Below are positions 33,112 to 42,180 of a DNA stretch of 64,000 nt, piece by piece. Source of the stretch: Streptomyces hygroscopicus subsp. hygroscopicus (GTDB lineage Bacteria > Actinomycetota > Actinomycetes > Streptomycetales > Streptomycetaceae); assembly GCF_001553455.1 (NCBI RefSeq), contig NZ_BBOX01000042.1:1-64000 (forward strand). Reading direction: 5' to 3'. Each line of letters starts with the position of its first letter. Position 1 is the stretch's first letter. The notes beneath the pieces are model-generated. The model searched no databases. It was given only the letters and a program-made list of their open reading frames with translations, and was not told the DNA's origin. Both the position numbers and the translations under genes were made by a program.

Positions 33112-34131
33112 ATGACGGTACTCATCCTGACCTGTCACCAGGATGTCACGGCCGACCTGGTGGTGGCTGAGCTGCGCGAACTGGGCGTCCCCCTGGTGCG
33201 TTTCGATCCGGCGGACCTTCCGGACCGGGCCGCCCTGTCGACCGAATACGACCGTGGTGACTTCACGGGATATCTGTCGACCGGGGGACGCCTTGTCAGC
33301 ATCCATGGATTGCGGTCCATCTGGGTGCGAAGACCGGGCCGGCCCGCGGCCCACGCGGCGAATGCGTCGGAGTGGCTGACGGCCGAGTGCGGACAGGCCC
33401 TGTACGGGATGCTCTACGCGACGACGGCGCGCTGGATGAACCATCCCGGGGCCGCCGAACCGGCCCGCCACAAACCCTTCCAGTTACGGGTCGCCCAGCG
33501 CAGCGGTTTCGCCGTGCCCTCGACCCTCGTCACCACCTATCCGCGAGCGGCGCACGATTTCGCCGTCCGGTGCGCGGACATCGTGGTGAAATCCGCCTCC
33601 GGTCCCCCGTCCGTCGATCCCCCGGTCTCGCTGCCCACGACCCGCATCGGACCGGACACGGATTTCTCCGATGTCGCGGCCGGGGCCACCCTTCTCCAGC
33701 GGTACGTTCCCAAACGGGCCGACATCCGGCTGATCTGTGTCGGCCAGGAGGTGTTCGCCGCGCGCAAGACCGCCGCGGCCGGCCAGGTGGACGGCCGCTT
33801 CGGCTGTCATGGCCACCGCTGGGAGGCCGTGGAGGCACCCGCCGGGATCCTGCACTCCGTGCACACGTACATGGCCCTCACCGGTCTCGCCTACGGGGCG
33901 TTCGACTTCGCCGAGGACGCCGATGGCGTCTGGTGGTTCCTGGAGTGCAACCAGGGCGGCCAATTCGGCTTCGTCGAGCTGGAGACCGGTCAGCCCATCG
34001 CGGCCGCGATCGCGTCCTGGCTGGCGGCGCCCCACACCGTCCGCCCGCCCCACGGCGCCTCCCCGGTGGACGGCCCCGAGGACCGCCCCGCCGTCGGCCG
34101 ACCGCATCTGCGGAGGGAACAGCCCCATTGA
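33112..34131 (+). CDS. tgmB: ATP-grasp peptide maturase (graspetide ligase)
   Basis: A 339-residue ATP-grasp enzyme of the TgmB type. The N-terminus MTVLILTCHQDVTADLVVAE and GLRSIWVRRPGRP are characteristic. The ATP-binding lysine is in ADIVVKSASG, and the metal site is GAFDFAEDADGVWWFLECNQ followed by GGQFGFVE (Asp, Glu, Asn ligands). It would activate Asp side chains of TgmA as acyl phosphates and join them to Thr/Ser hydroxyls. It pairs with tgmA 14 bases upstream. No tgmC-type methyltransferase follows. The C-terminus has a ~25-residue Pro/Arg tail. Confidence 0.93.
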   Translation: MTVLILTCHQDVTADLVVAELRELGVPLVRFDPADLPDRAALSTEYDRGDFTGYLSTGGRLVSIHGLRSIWVRRPGRPAAHAANASEWLTAECGQALYGMLYATTARWMNHPGAAEPARHKPFQLRVAQRSGFAVPSTLVTTYPRAAHDFAVRCADIVVKSASGPPSVDPPVSLPTTRIGPDTDFSDVAAGATLLQRYVPKRADIRLICVGQEVFAARKTAAAGQVDGRFGCHGHRWEAVEAPAGILHSVHTYMALTGLAYGAFDFAEDADGVWWFLECNQGGQFGFVELETGQPIAAAIASWLAAPHTVRPPHGASPVDGPEDRPAVGRPHLRREQPH

Positions 34132-34184
34132 TCCGTGGCGCTGCCGCCGCGAACAACCGCATTGATCCGTGGCACTGCCGCCGC
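34126..34184. repeat. 25-base direct repeat at the tgmB end
   Basis: Two near-identical copies (34126-34150 and 34160-34184, one mismatch) of a unit beginning CATTGATCCGTGGC. The first covers the tgmB stop codon, so the gene end has been duplicated downstream with a 34-base period. Confidence 0.75.
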
Positions 34185-34679
34185 CGGGACACCCGCGCCC
34201 GCGCGGCGGCGGGGCCGGTCGCGGCGCCGGTGCGGGAGCGGGCGGCGGGGTCGGTGCCGGAGTCGGCGACAGGGCCGAAGCCGGTGGCGGGACCGGAGCC
34301 GGTGGCGGGACCGGAGCCGGCGACAGGGCCGAAGCCGGTGGCGGGACCGGTGCCGGAGCCGACGGCGGGCCGCGGGCACGCCACCGGGCCTCGTCGGCAT
34401 CGCCTCCGGTACCCCCACCGGGTATCCGGGCCCGGCCGTCACAGTCCGTGGCGGCCGGCTACCCGCAGGCGCCGGTCCGCGTGGGGGCGGCAGGCGCCCG
34501 GTGGGCCGGGCGCTGCGCCGGAGCGGCCCGCCGGTCGTATGCTGAAGCGAGGGCGTGCGCCACCCGAGGGGTGCCGCACCGCCGCGCCGACGCTGACAGC
34601 ACTGACGCGCTGACGACGCTGACGACGCGGACTGTGCCCACCGGGTCGCCGACCCCTCCCCTCAGCGCGGGAGGTTCCG
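34132..34679. other. Repeat-rich gene-free stretch after tgmB
   Basis: 548 bases with only Arg/Gly/Pro/Ala shadow frames. It contains the duplicated tgmB tail, a Gly-Thr-Gly-Ala-type repeat block (34265-34350) and then the GH15 promoter region. This is where a methyltransferase gene would be expected in a tgmABC locus; I find no trace of one. Confidence 0.55.
34265..34350. repeat. 54-base-period repeat with internal 18-base units
   Basis: A 32-base segment starting GGCGACAGGGCCGAAGCC occurs at 34265-34296 and again at 34319-34350. Between and within the copies ACCGGAGCCGGTGGCGGG-type 18-base units recur. No function is apparent. Confidence 0.7.
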
Positions 34680-36515
34680 ATGACCGTCGCCGAGAACATC
34701 CGCCCCCACCGGGGGGACACGTCCGGCTGTGTGCCGATCGCCGAGCACGGCCTGATCGGCGATCTGCGTACCGCTGCGCTCGTCGACACGGGCGGCACCA
34801 TCGACTGGTACTGCCCGGCCCGCTTCGACGCGCCCAGTGTGTTCGCCTCGATCCTGGACACCGACCGCGGCGGTGCGTTCCGGCTCACACCGGAGGTGCC
34901 CGCCCGGACCAAGCAGTTCTACTTCCCCGACACCAACATCCTCATCACCCGTTTCTTCGCGGACGACGGGGTCGCCGAGGTGCAGGACTTCATGCCGATC
35001 GTGGACGACTCGCGCGAGGCGGACCGGCACCGGCTGATCCGCCGGGTGCTGTGCGTACGCGGATCGCTGCCCTTCACCGCGCGGGTGGCGCCCCGGTTCG
35101 ACTACGCCCGGCAGTCGCATACGGTGCACACCGCGGAGGGGCTCACGGTCTTCGCGTCGCCGGAGCTGTCGCTGGCGCTGACCTCCAGCGTCACCACGGA
35201 GATCGACGGGCCCGACGCGGTGTCCTCGTTCAAGCTGGTCGAGGGCGAGGCCGCGGTGTTCGCACTCGACCGGATCGGCGGTGCGGTGCAGCCGCGGAGC
35301 TGTCCGCTGGCGGAGGCGGAGCAGCTGTTCGACGCGACCGTGCGCTACTGGCGCCGCTGGCTCTCGCAGTCCCGCTACCGCGGGCGGTGGCGGGAGATGG
35401 TGCACCGCTCGGCGCTCACCCTCAAGCTGCTCACCTACGCGCCGACCGGCGCCATCGTGGCCGCCCCGACGACCAGCCTGCCCGAGCAGCTCGGCGGCGA
35501 GCGCAACTGGGACTACCGGTACGTGTGGATCCGCGATGCCGCGTTCTGCATCTACGCGCTGCTGAGGCTGGGCTTCACCCAGGAGGCCGAGGCGTTCGTG
35601 CGCTTCCTGTCGGAGGACATCTGCCTGAAGAGCGGCCCCGGCGGCCCGTTGCAGATCATGTACGGCATCGACGGCCGCAGCGACATCCCCGAGGAGATCC
35701 TCTCCCATCTGCGGGGCCATCTGGGCTCCTCCCCGGTCCGGGTCGGCAACGCCGCGGTCGACCAGCTCCAGCTGGACATCTACGGGGCGCTGGTGGACTC
35801 CCTCTACCTCTACGACAAGTGGGGCCGGCCCCTGGCCAGCGACCACTGGGACACCGTCTGCGAACTGGTCGGCTGGGTCTGCGACAACTGGGACCGGCCG
35901 GACATGAGCGTGTGGGAGACCCGCGCCGGGCCCGGACGTTTCCTGTACTCGCGGCTGATGTGCTGGGTCGCGATCGAGCGGGCGATGCGCATCGCCCGCC
36001 ACCGCGGACTGCCCGCGGACATGCCCCGCTGGTCGCGGGCGCGCGATGACATCTACCGCCGGATCATGCGCTCCGGCTGGTCGCCACGGCGGCGGGCCTT
36101 CGTACAGCGCGAGGGCGAGGAGGTGCTCGACGCGTCGGTGCTGATGATGCCGCTGGCGAAGTTCATCTCCCCGACCGACCCCAAGTGGCTGTCCACGCTG
36201 GACGCGCTGGGCGAGGAGCTGGTGGCCGATTCGCTGGTCTACCGCTACGACCCCACGGTCAGCCCGGACGGGCTGCGCGGGGAGGAGGGCACCTTCTCCA
36301 TCTGCTCGTTCTGGTACGTCGAGGCGCTGTCCCGGGCCGGCCGGGTGGACGAGGCGCGGCTGGCGTTCGAGAAGATGCTCACGTACGCCAACCATGTCGG
36401 GCTGTACGCGGAGGAGATCGGCCACACCGGTGAGCAGATCGGCAACTTCCCGCAGGCGTTCACCCATCTCTCGCTCATCAGCGCCGCGTTCAACCTGGAC
36501 CGGGCCCTGGGCTGA
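34680..36515 (+). CDS. Glycoside hydrolase family 15 (trehalase/glucoamylase-like)
   Basis: A 611-residue cytosolic GH15 enzyme without a signal peptide. The N-terminal beta-sandwich starts PIAEHGLIGDLRTAALVDTG and GTIDWYCPARFDAPSVFASI. The (alpha/alpha)6 barrel has GGERNWDYRYVWIRDAAFCI, the catalytic acid region SVWETRAGPGRFLYS and the catalytic base region GTFSICSFWYVEALSRAGR. GH15 proteins of this layout in actinobacteria hydrolyse trehalose or alpha-glucans to glucose; trehalase is the likelier guess. ATG 34680 follows GGGAGGTTCCG. Confidence 0.92.
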   Translation: MTVAENIRPHRGDTSGCVPIAEHGLIGDLRTAALVDTGGTIDWYCPARFDAPSVFASILDTDRGGAFRLTPEVPARTKQFYFPDTNILITRFFADDGVAEVQDFMPIVDDSREADRHRLIRRVLCVRGSLPFTARVAPRFDYARQSHTVHTAEGLTVFASPELSLALTSSVTTEIDGPDAVSSFKLVEGEAAVFALDRIGGAVQPRSCPLAEAEQLFDATVRYWRRWLSQSRYRGRWREMVHRSALTLKLLTYAPTGAIVAAPTTSLPEQLGGERNWDYRYVWIRDAAFCIYALLRLGFTQEAEAFVRFLSEDICLKSGPGGPLQIMYGIDGRSDIPEEILSHLRGHLGSSPVRVGNAAVDQLQLDIYGALVDSLYLYDKWGRPLASDHWDTVCELVGWVCDNWDRPDMSVWETRAGPGRFLYSRLMCWVAIERAMRIARHRGLPADMPRWSRARDDIYRRIMRSGWSPRRRAFVQREGEEVLDASVLMMPLAKFISPTDPKWLSTLDALGEELVADSLVYRYDPTVSPDGLRGEEGTFSICSFWYVEALSRAGRVDEARLAFEKMLTYANHVGLYAEEIGHTGEQIGNFPQAFTHLSLISAAFNLDRALG

Positions 36516-36927
36516 CCACGGGCGGCGCACGGAGGACAGGCCGGGGCCGGTCCGGTGCGACTCGGTGCGGCCCGGCCGCCTGCCCGTCTTCGCGGAGGGC
36601 GTCCTCCCCGCGCCCCATCCGGAAACCGGCTGCCCCGGCTGCTCCCTGGGGCGGTTCGCCCAGGGGTGAGGGCCCGGGGATCCGCCGTGGATCGACCGGC
36701 ACCGCGTCCTGACCACCGGCCCGGAGAGCCCCTGGCTCACCCTCCCGCGGGACGCGCCCAACCGCCTGACGGTGCGTCAGGTATACGGACACGGCGGCGT
36801 GATGACGGCTTCCCCACGTTGAGATGACCTGTCCTCACGGTCTTTTCGGCTTCGAAGGCTTGCGCGAGTTCTCGTTATTTATCAATTATTGTCGCGGCCG
36901 CGCTCATCCCAGGGAAGGACACCGCCC
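36516..36927. other. Intergenic region before the galactonate dehydratase gene
   Basis: 412 bases. A frame at about 36680-36820 reads WIDRHRVLTTGPESPWLTLP and QVYGHGGVMTASPR before a stop, which looks protein-like but has no start codon; it could be a gene remnant. CTGAC-N5-GTCAG (36766-36780) is a small palindrome. The final part holds an AT-rich patch upstream of the gene. Confidence 0.4.
36874..36891. promoter_or_regulatory. AT-rich patch upstream of dgoD
   Basis: GTTATTTATCAATTATTG is strikingly AT-rich for this genome and sits about 40 bases before the GTG start. It is a candidate promoter -10 or operator for the sugar-acid gene. Confidence 0.4.
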
Positions 36928-38073
36928 GTGAAAATCACTCGTATCGAGACATTCCTGGCCCCGTCGCGCTGGATGTTCGTCCGGGTGGACACCGACGAGG
37001 GGGTGGCCGGCTGGGGCGAGCCGGTGGTCGAGGGGCGGGCCGAGCCGGTCCGCGCCGCCGTCGAGGTGCTCGCCGAGTATCTGATCGGCCAGGACCCGAT
37101 GCGGATCGAGGACCACTGGCAGGTGATGACCAAGGGTGGCTTCTACCGCGGCGGGCCGGTCCTCTCCAGCGCCGTCGCCGGGCTCGACCAGGCGCTGTGG
37201 GACATCAAGGGCAAGCACTACGGCGTACCGGTGTACCAGTTGCTCGGCGGTCCGGTGCGGGAGCGGGTCCGCGCGTACGCCTGGATCGGGGGCGATGAAC
37301 CCGAGGAGATCCGGGACGCGCTCACCGCGCAGAGCGAGGCGGGGTTCACCGCCGTGAAGATGAACGGCTGCGGCCGGATGACCCCGGTCGCCACCCGCGC
37401 GGAGATACGTGCCGCGGTGCGGCGCGCCGAGACCGCCCGCGAGGTCCTCGGCGACGACCGCGACTTCGGCCTGGACTTCCACGGCCGGGTCTCCCCCGCC
37501 AACGCCCGCCGGCTGCTGCCGCTGCTCGCCGAGGCGGCGCCGATGTTCGTCGAGGAGCCGGTGCTCTCCGAGCACATGGACACCGTCCCGGACCTGGTGA
37601 ACGCCTCCCCGATCCCGCTCGCGCTCGGTGAGCGCCTGTACTCCCGGCGCGAGTTCATCGCCCCGCTGCGGGCCGGGGTGGCCATCCTCCAGCCCGATAT
37701 CTCGCATGCGGGCGGCATCTCCGAGCTGCGGCGCATCGCCGCCCTCGCCGAGACCCACGGTGCCCAGCTCGCCCCGCACTGCCCGCTCGGCCCGGTGGCG
37801 CTGGCCGCCAGTCTGCAGATCGCCTTCACCACCCCGAACTTCCTGATCCAGGAGCAGAGCATCGGCATCCACTACAACCGGGGTGCCGAGCTCCTCGACT
37901 ACGTGACCGATCCGGAGCCCTTCCGGTTCACGGCCGGGCAGCTGTCGCGCACCGACCGCCCGGGGCTGGGCATCGAGGTGGACGAGGAAGCGGTGCGCGC
38001 CGCCGACCGCCGTGGCCACGCCTGGCGCAATCCGGTCTGGCGCCACCCGGACGGCTCGCTCGCCGAGTGGTGA
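36928..38073 (+). CDS. dgoD: D-galactonate dehydratase (enolase superfamily)
   Basis: A 381-residue member of the mandelate racemase subgroup. Start region KITRIETFLAPSRWMFVRVD and SAVAGLDQALWDIKGKHYGV are typical. Metal ligands are the acidic residues in FGLDFHGRVSP, MFVEEPVLSEH and ALGERLYSRREF. The catalytic His of the dyad is likely in the QLAPHCPLGPVALAAS segment, with another in DFHGR. DgoD converts D-galactonate to 2-keto-3-deoxygalactonate. GTG 36928 is chosen because it follows GGGAAGGACACC and matches the family start. The last five codons and stop are duplicated just downstream. No kinase/aldolase genes are adjacent. Confidence 0.87.
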   Translation: MKITRIETFLAPSRWMFVRVDTDEGVAGWGEPVVEGRAEPVRAAVEVLAEYLIGQDPMRIEDHWQVMTKGGFYRGGPVLSSAVAGLDQALWDIKGKHYGVPVYQLLGGPVRERVRAYAWIGGDEPEEIRDALTAQSEAGFTAVKMNGCGRMTPVATRAEIRAAVRRAETAREVLGDDRDFGLDFHGRVSPANARRLLPLLAEAAPMFVEEPVLSEHMDTVPDLVNASPIPLALGERLYSRREFIAPLRAGVAILQPDISHAGGISELRRIAALAETHGAQLAPHCPLGPVALAASLQIAFTTPNFLIQEQSIGIHYNRGAELLDYVTDPEPFRFTAGQLSRTDRPGLGIEVDEEAVRAADRRGHAWRNPVWRHPDGSLAEW

Positions 38074-38117
38074 GTCCGGACCGCCGAGTGGTGAGCCCGG
38101 ACCGCCGAGTGCCCGGT
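38061..38117. repeat. 21-base tandem duplication at the dgoD stop
   Basis: CGCCGAGTGGTGAGTCCGGA-C (38061-38081) is repeated at 38082-38102 with one mismatch and begins a third time at 38103. The first copy includes the dgoD stop. Confidence 0.75.
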
Positions 38118-38546
38118 GCCCGGCCCGGTGAGCCGGGCAGGGCACCGGAAGGCTCCCGGTTCAGCGTGCCGGCGCGGCTACGGCCACGGTGCGCGGCCGT
38201 CCGGGTGCTCGGGACCGGCGGGCCCATGGGGACCGGCGGTGGCCGCGCGCCCGACCGGCTCCCCGCCCCGTGTGCGGGTGCCGTTCTCGCTGAGCACCGT
38301 TCCCGCCGGACACCGTTCCCGCCGAGCGCCGTTCCCCCGGACGCCGTTCCCGCCGAGCGTCCGTTTCTCCTGGCGCGGCCACCCGGACTCGCCGCGTATC
38401 CACGCCACCATGGATGATGAGGCCGGGTGCGGTACCGCGCGCCGTCCGGGAGAACTCGATCACACACCGGGCACCCTTCCTGGTGAGCGGCAGTAGGGTT
38501 CGCCGACAAGCGTGTGTTGGTACCGGGCAGGTAGAAGGGATCGGGC
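38074..38546. other. Intergenic region before pyc
   Basis: 473 bases without a credible gene. It contains the dgoD-tail duplication and a 16-base tandem repeat (38281-38359). A possible pyc promoter lies after 38400, before the ribosome site AGAAGGGA. Confidence 0.5.
38281..38359. repeat. 16-base tandem repeat upstream of pyc, five copies
   Basis: Copies at 38281, 38297, 38313, 38329 (15 bases) and 38344 share CCGTTCCCGCCG followed by AGCG or GACA. They are 190-270 bases upstream of pyc. Regular spacing could serve protein binding, or they may simply be a minisatellite. Confidence 0.75.
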
Positions 38547-41500
38547 ATGTTCCGCAAGGTGCTGGTCGCCAATCGTGGAGAAATCGCCATTCGCGCCTTC
38601 CGCGCCGGATATGAGCTGGGCGCGAGAACCGTCGCCGTGTTCCCGCACGAGGACCGCAACTCACTGCACCGGCTGAAGGCCGACGAGGCGTACGAGATCG
38701 GTGCGCCGGGCCATCCGGTGCGGGCCTACCTCTCCGTGGAGGAGATCGTCGGCGCGGCGCGCAGGGCGGGCGCCGACGCGGTGTATCCCGGATACGGCTT
38801 CCTGTCGGAGAACCCCGACCTCGCCCGCGCGTGCGAGGAGGCGGGGATCACGTTCGTCGGCCCCAGCGCGCAGACCCTGGAGCTGACGGGGAACAAGGCG
38901 CGTGCGGTGGCCGCCGCCCGCGCGGCCGGGGTGCCGGTGCTCGGCTCCTCCGAGCCGTCGACCGATGTGGAGGAGCTGGTCCGGGCCGCGGACGAGCTGG
39001 GCTTCCCGGTGTTCGTCAAGGCCGTCGCCGGTGGCGGCGGGCGCGGAATGCGCCGGGTCGAGACCCGGGAGGCGCTGCGCGAGTCCATCGAGGCGGCGGC
39101 GCGGGAGGCCGAGTCCGCCTTCGGCGACCCCACGGTCTTCCTGGAGAAGGCCGTGGTGGAACCCCGCCATATCGAGGTGCAGATCCTCGCCGACAGACAG
39201 GGCGATGTCATCCACCTGTTCGAGCGTGACTGTTCGGTGCAGCGGCGCCACCAGAAGGTGATCGAGCTGGCGCCCGCGCCCAACCTCGATCCCGAGCTGC
39301 GGTCGCGCATCTGCGCGGACGCGGTGAGGTTCGCCCGGCAGATCGGCTATCGCAACGCGGGCACGGTGGAGTTCCTGCTCGACCGCGACGGCCGCCATGT
39401 GTTCATCGAGATGAACCCGCGGATCCAGGTCGAGCACACGGTGACCGAGGAGATCACCGATGTCGATCTGGTGCAGGCGCAGTTGCGGATCGCCGCCGGC
39501 CAGACGCTGGCCGACCTCGGCCTGGCACAGGACACGGTGTATCTGCGGGGCGCGGCGCTGCAGTGCCGGATCACCACCGAGGACCCGGCCAACGGCTTCC
39601 GCCCGGACACCGGGATGATCAGTGCCTACCGCTCCCCGGGCGGCTCGGGCATCCGGCTGGACGGTGGCACCACCCACGCCGGTGCCGAGATCAGCGCCCA
39701 CTTCGACTCGATGCTGGTCAAGCTGACCTGCCGGGGGCGGGACTTCACCGCCGCGGTCGGCCGGGCCCGGCGCGCGCTGGCGGAGTTCCGCATCCGGGGC
39801 GTGTCCACGAACATCCCCTTCCTCCAGGCCGTGCTGGACGATCCGGACTTCCGGGCCGGGCAGGTCACCACCTCGTTCATCGAGCAGCGGCCGCACCTGC
39901 TGACCTCGCGGCACTCCGCCGACCGCGGCACCAAGCTGCTCACCTATCTCGCCGACGTCACGGTGAACAAGCCGCATGGCGAGCGGCCGCATCTGATCGA
40001 CGCGGCCACCAAGCTGCCTCCGGTGCCGGACACCGCGCCGCCCGCCGGCTCCAAGCAGCGGCTCACCGAACTCGGCCCGGACGGTTTCGCGCGTTGGCTG
40101 CGCGAGTCGCCGACGATCGGCGTCACCGACACCACCTTCCGGGACGCCCACCAGTCGCTGCTGGCCACCCGGGTCCGCACCAAGGACCTGCTGGCCGTGG
40201 CCCCGGTGGTGGCGCGGACCGTGCCCCAGCTGCTGTCGCTGGAGTGCTGGGGCGGGGCCACCTACGACGTGGCACTGCGCTTCCTCGCCGAGGACCCGTG
40301 GGAGCGGCTCGCCAAGCTGCGCGAGGCGGTGCCGAACATCTGTCTGCAGATGCTGCTGCGCGGCCGCAACACCGTGGGCTACACGCCGTATCCCACCGAG
40401 GTGACCAACGCCTTCGTACGGGAGGCGGCGGCCACCGGGATCGACATCTTCCGGATCTTCGACGCGCTCAACGACATCGGGCAGATGCGGCCCGCGATCG
40501 ACGCGGTACGGGAGACGGGCACGGCGGTTGCCGAGGTGGCGCTCTGCTACACCTCCGACCTGTCCGATCCGTCGGAGAAGCTCTACACCCTGGACTACTA
40601 CCTGCGGCTCGCCGAGCAGATCGTGGCCGCGGGCGCGCATGTGCTGGCCATCAAGGACATGGCGGGGCTGCTGCGCGCCCCGGCCGCGGCGAAGCTGGTC
40701 TCGGCGCTGCGCAGGGAGTTCGACCTGCCGGTGCACATCCACACGCATGACACCGCGGGCGGTCAGCTGGCCACCTATCTCGCGGCGGTCCAGGCCGGTG
40801 CGGACGCGGTGGACGGCGCGGTGGCCTCCATGGCGGGCACCACCTCCCAGCCGTCGCTGTCGGCGATCGTGGCCGCCACCGACCACTCCGACCGGCCGAC
40901 CGGGCTGGATCTGGAGGCGATCGGCGGCCTGGAGCCGTACTGGGAGGCGGTGCGCAAGATCTACGCGCCGTTCGAGGCGGGCCTCGCCTCGCCGACCGGG
41001 CGGGTGTACCACCACGAGATCCCCGGCGGTCAGCTGTCCAATCTGCGCACCCAGGCCATCGCGCTCGGCCTCGGCGACCGCTTCGAGGAGATCGAGGCGA
41101 TGTACACCGCCGCGGACCGGATCCTGGGCCATCTGGTGAAGGTCACCCCGTCCTCCAAGGTGGTCGGCGATCTCGCGCTGCACCTGGTGGGGGCCGGGGT
41201 GTCACCGGAGGACTTCGAGGCGGAGCCGGGCCGGTACGACATCCCGGACTCGGTGATCGGCTTCCTCCGCGGCGAGCTGGGCAATCCGCCGGGCGGCTGG
41301 CCCGAGCCGTTCCGCAGCAAGGCGCTGGAGGGCCGCGCCACCGCCCGGCAGCCGGCCGGGGAGCTGTCCGCCGAGGACCGTGAGCAGTTGGAGAAGGATC
41401 CGCGGGCGACGCTGAACCGGCTGCTGTTCCCCGGTCCGACCAAGGAGTTCGAGGCGCACCGGCAGGCCCACGGCGACACCAGCGTGCTGGACAGCAGGGA

Positions 41501-41924
41501 CTTCTTCTACGGGCTGCGGCCCCGCCAGGAGTACCCGGTGGACCTCGAGCCCGGTGTCCGGCTGCTGTTCGAGCTGGAGGCCATCGGCGACGCCGACGAG
41601 CGCGGCATGCGCACGGTGATGGCCTCGCTGAACGGCCAGCTCCGCCCGATCCAGGTGCGGGACACCTCGGTGGCCTCCGATGTACCGGCCACCGAGAAGG
41701 CCGACCGGAGCGACCCCGGCCATGTGGCGGCGCCCTTCGCGGGGGTGGTGACGCTGGCGGTGTCCGAGGGCGACCAGGTGGAGGCGGGCGCCACCGTGGC
41801 GACGATCGAGGCGATGAAGATGGAGGCCACCATCGCGGCCCCGCGGAGCGGGACGGTGTCGCGCATCGCCATCAGCGCGATCCAGCAGGTGGAAGGCGGC
41901 GATCTGCTGGTCGCGCTCACCTGA
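38547..41924 (+). CDS. pyc: Pyruvate carboxylase
   Basis: A 1125-residue single-chain biotin enzyme of full family length. Biotin carboxylase domain (1-450): VANRGEIAIRAFRAGYELGA, the ATP-grasp glycine loop VAGGGGRGMRRV and EMNPRIQVEHTVTEEITDVD. Carboxyltransferase domain (about 525-800): GVTDTTFRDAHQSLLATRVR, the metal-binding lysine region LAIKDMAGLLR and HIHTHDTAGGQ. Biotin carrier domain at the C-terminus with Lys1091 in IEAMKMEATIA. It makes oxaloacetate from pyruvate, bicarbonate and ATP, refilling the TCA cycle. The ATG follows AGAAGGGATCGGGC. It stands as a single gene. Confidence 0.97.
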   Translation: MFRKVLVANRGEIAIRAFRAGYELGARTVAVFPHEDRNSLHRLKADEAYEIGAPGHPVRAYLSVEEIVGAARRAGADAVYPGYGFLSENPDLARACEEAGITFVGPSAQTLELTGNKARAVAAARAAGVPVLGSSEPSTDVEELVRAADELGFPVFVKAVAGGGGRGMRRVETREALRESIEAAAREAESAFGDPTVFLEKAVVEPRHIEVQILADRQGDVIHLFERDCSVQRRHQKVIELAPAPNLDPELRSRICADAVRFARQIGYRNAGTVEFLLDRDGRHVFIEMNPRIQVEHTVTEEITDVDLVQAQLRIAAGQTLADLGLAQDTVYLRGAALQCRITTEDPANGFRPDTGMISAYRSPGGSGIRLDGGTTHAGAEISAHFDSMLVKLTCRGRDFTAAVGRARRALAEFRIRGVSTNIPFLQAVLDDPDFRAGQVTTSFIEQRPHLLTSRHSADRGTKLLTYLADVTVNKPHGERPHLIDAATKLPPVPDTAPPAGSKQRLTELGPDGFARWLRESPTIGVTDTTFRDAHQSLLATRVRTKDLLAVAPVVARTVPQLLSLECWGGATYDVALRFLAEDPWERLAKLREAVPNICLQMLLRGRNTVGYTPYPTEVTNAFVREAAATGIDIFRIFDALNDIGQMRPAIDAVRETGTAVAEVALCYTSDLSDPSEKLYTLDYYLRLAEQIVAAGAHVLAIKDMAGLLRAPAAAKLVSALRREFDLPVHIHTHDTAGGQLATYLAAVQAGADAVDGAVASMAGTTSQPSLSAIVAATDHSDRPTGLDLEAIGGLEPYWEAVRKIYAPFEAGLASPTGRVYHHEIPGGQLSNLRTQAIALGLGDRFEEIEAMYTAADRILGHLVKVTPSSKVVGDLALHLVGAGVSPEDFEAEPGRYDIPDSVIGFLRGELGNPPGGWPEPFRSKALEGRATARQPAGELSAEDREQLEKDPRATLNRLLFPGPTKEFEAHRQAHGDTSVLDSRDFFYGLRPRQEYPVDLEPGVRLLFELEAIGDADERGMRTVMASLNGQLRPIQVRDTSVASDVPATEKADRSDPGHVAAPFAGVVTLAVSEGDQVEAGATVATIEAMKMEATIAAPRSGTVSRIAISAIQQVEGGDLLVALT

Positions 41925-42180
41925 GAAGGACGGCGGTGACGGGCCGCCGCCACCGGTCCCCGGACCCTCGGGGCAGGGGTTCTCGGTGGCGGCGCCTGGC
42001 GTACCGCCCGGCAGCCCGGTGACCGGCAGCGCACCGGCCGCGGCCACGGCCGCGAGGACCGTCAGCGCCGGCCCCATCGCCGTGAGGAAGGCACCGGCCG
42101 CCCAGCGCGGCCCGTCACCGGGCGGCCGGCCGGCGGCGTCGCCGGGCATGAGGTGCGGCAGACCGGGAACCCGCGAGGGC

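Noticed and set aside
34132..34679. Possible decayed tgmC methyltransferase after tgmB
   Set aside because: No SAM-binding or PIMT-like motif was found in any frame; the region is simple repeats.
34169..36049. 626-codon plus-strand frame across the tgmB-GH15 gap and GH15
   Set aside because: Most of it is out of frame over the conserved GH15 gene, and its start is in the repeat block.
36680..36822. Protein-like fragment ending QVYGHGGVMTASPR
   Set aside because: No start codon and no recognised family; kept only as a note of a possible remnant.
38661..41183. 840-codon antisense frame inside pyc
   Set aside because: Reverse-strand shadow of pyruvate carboxylase with His/Arg/Gly-rich composition.
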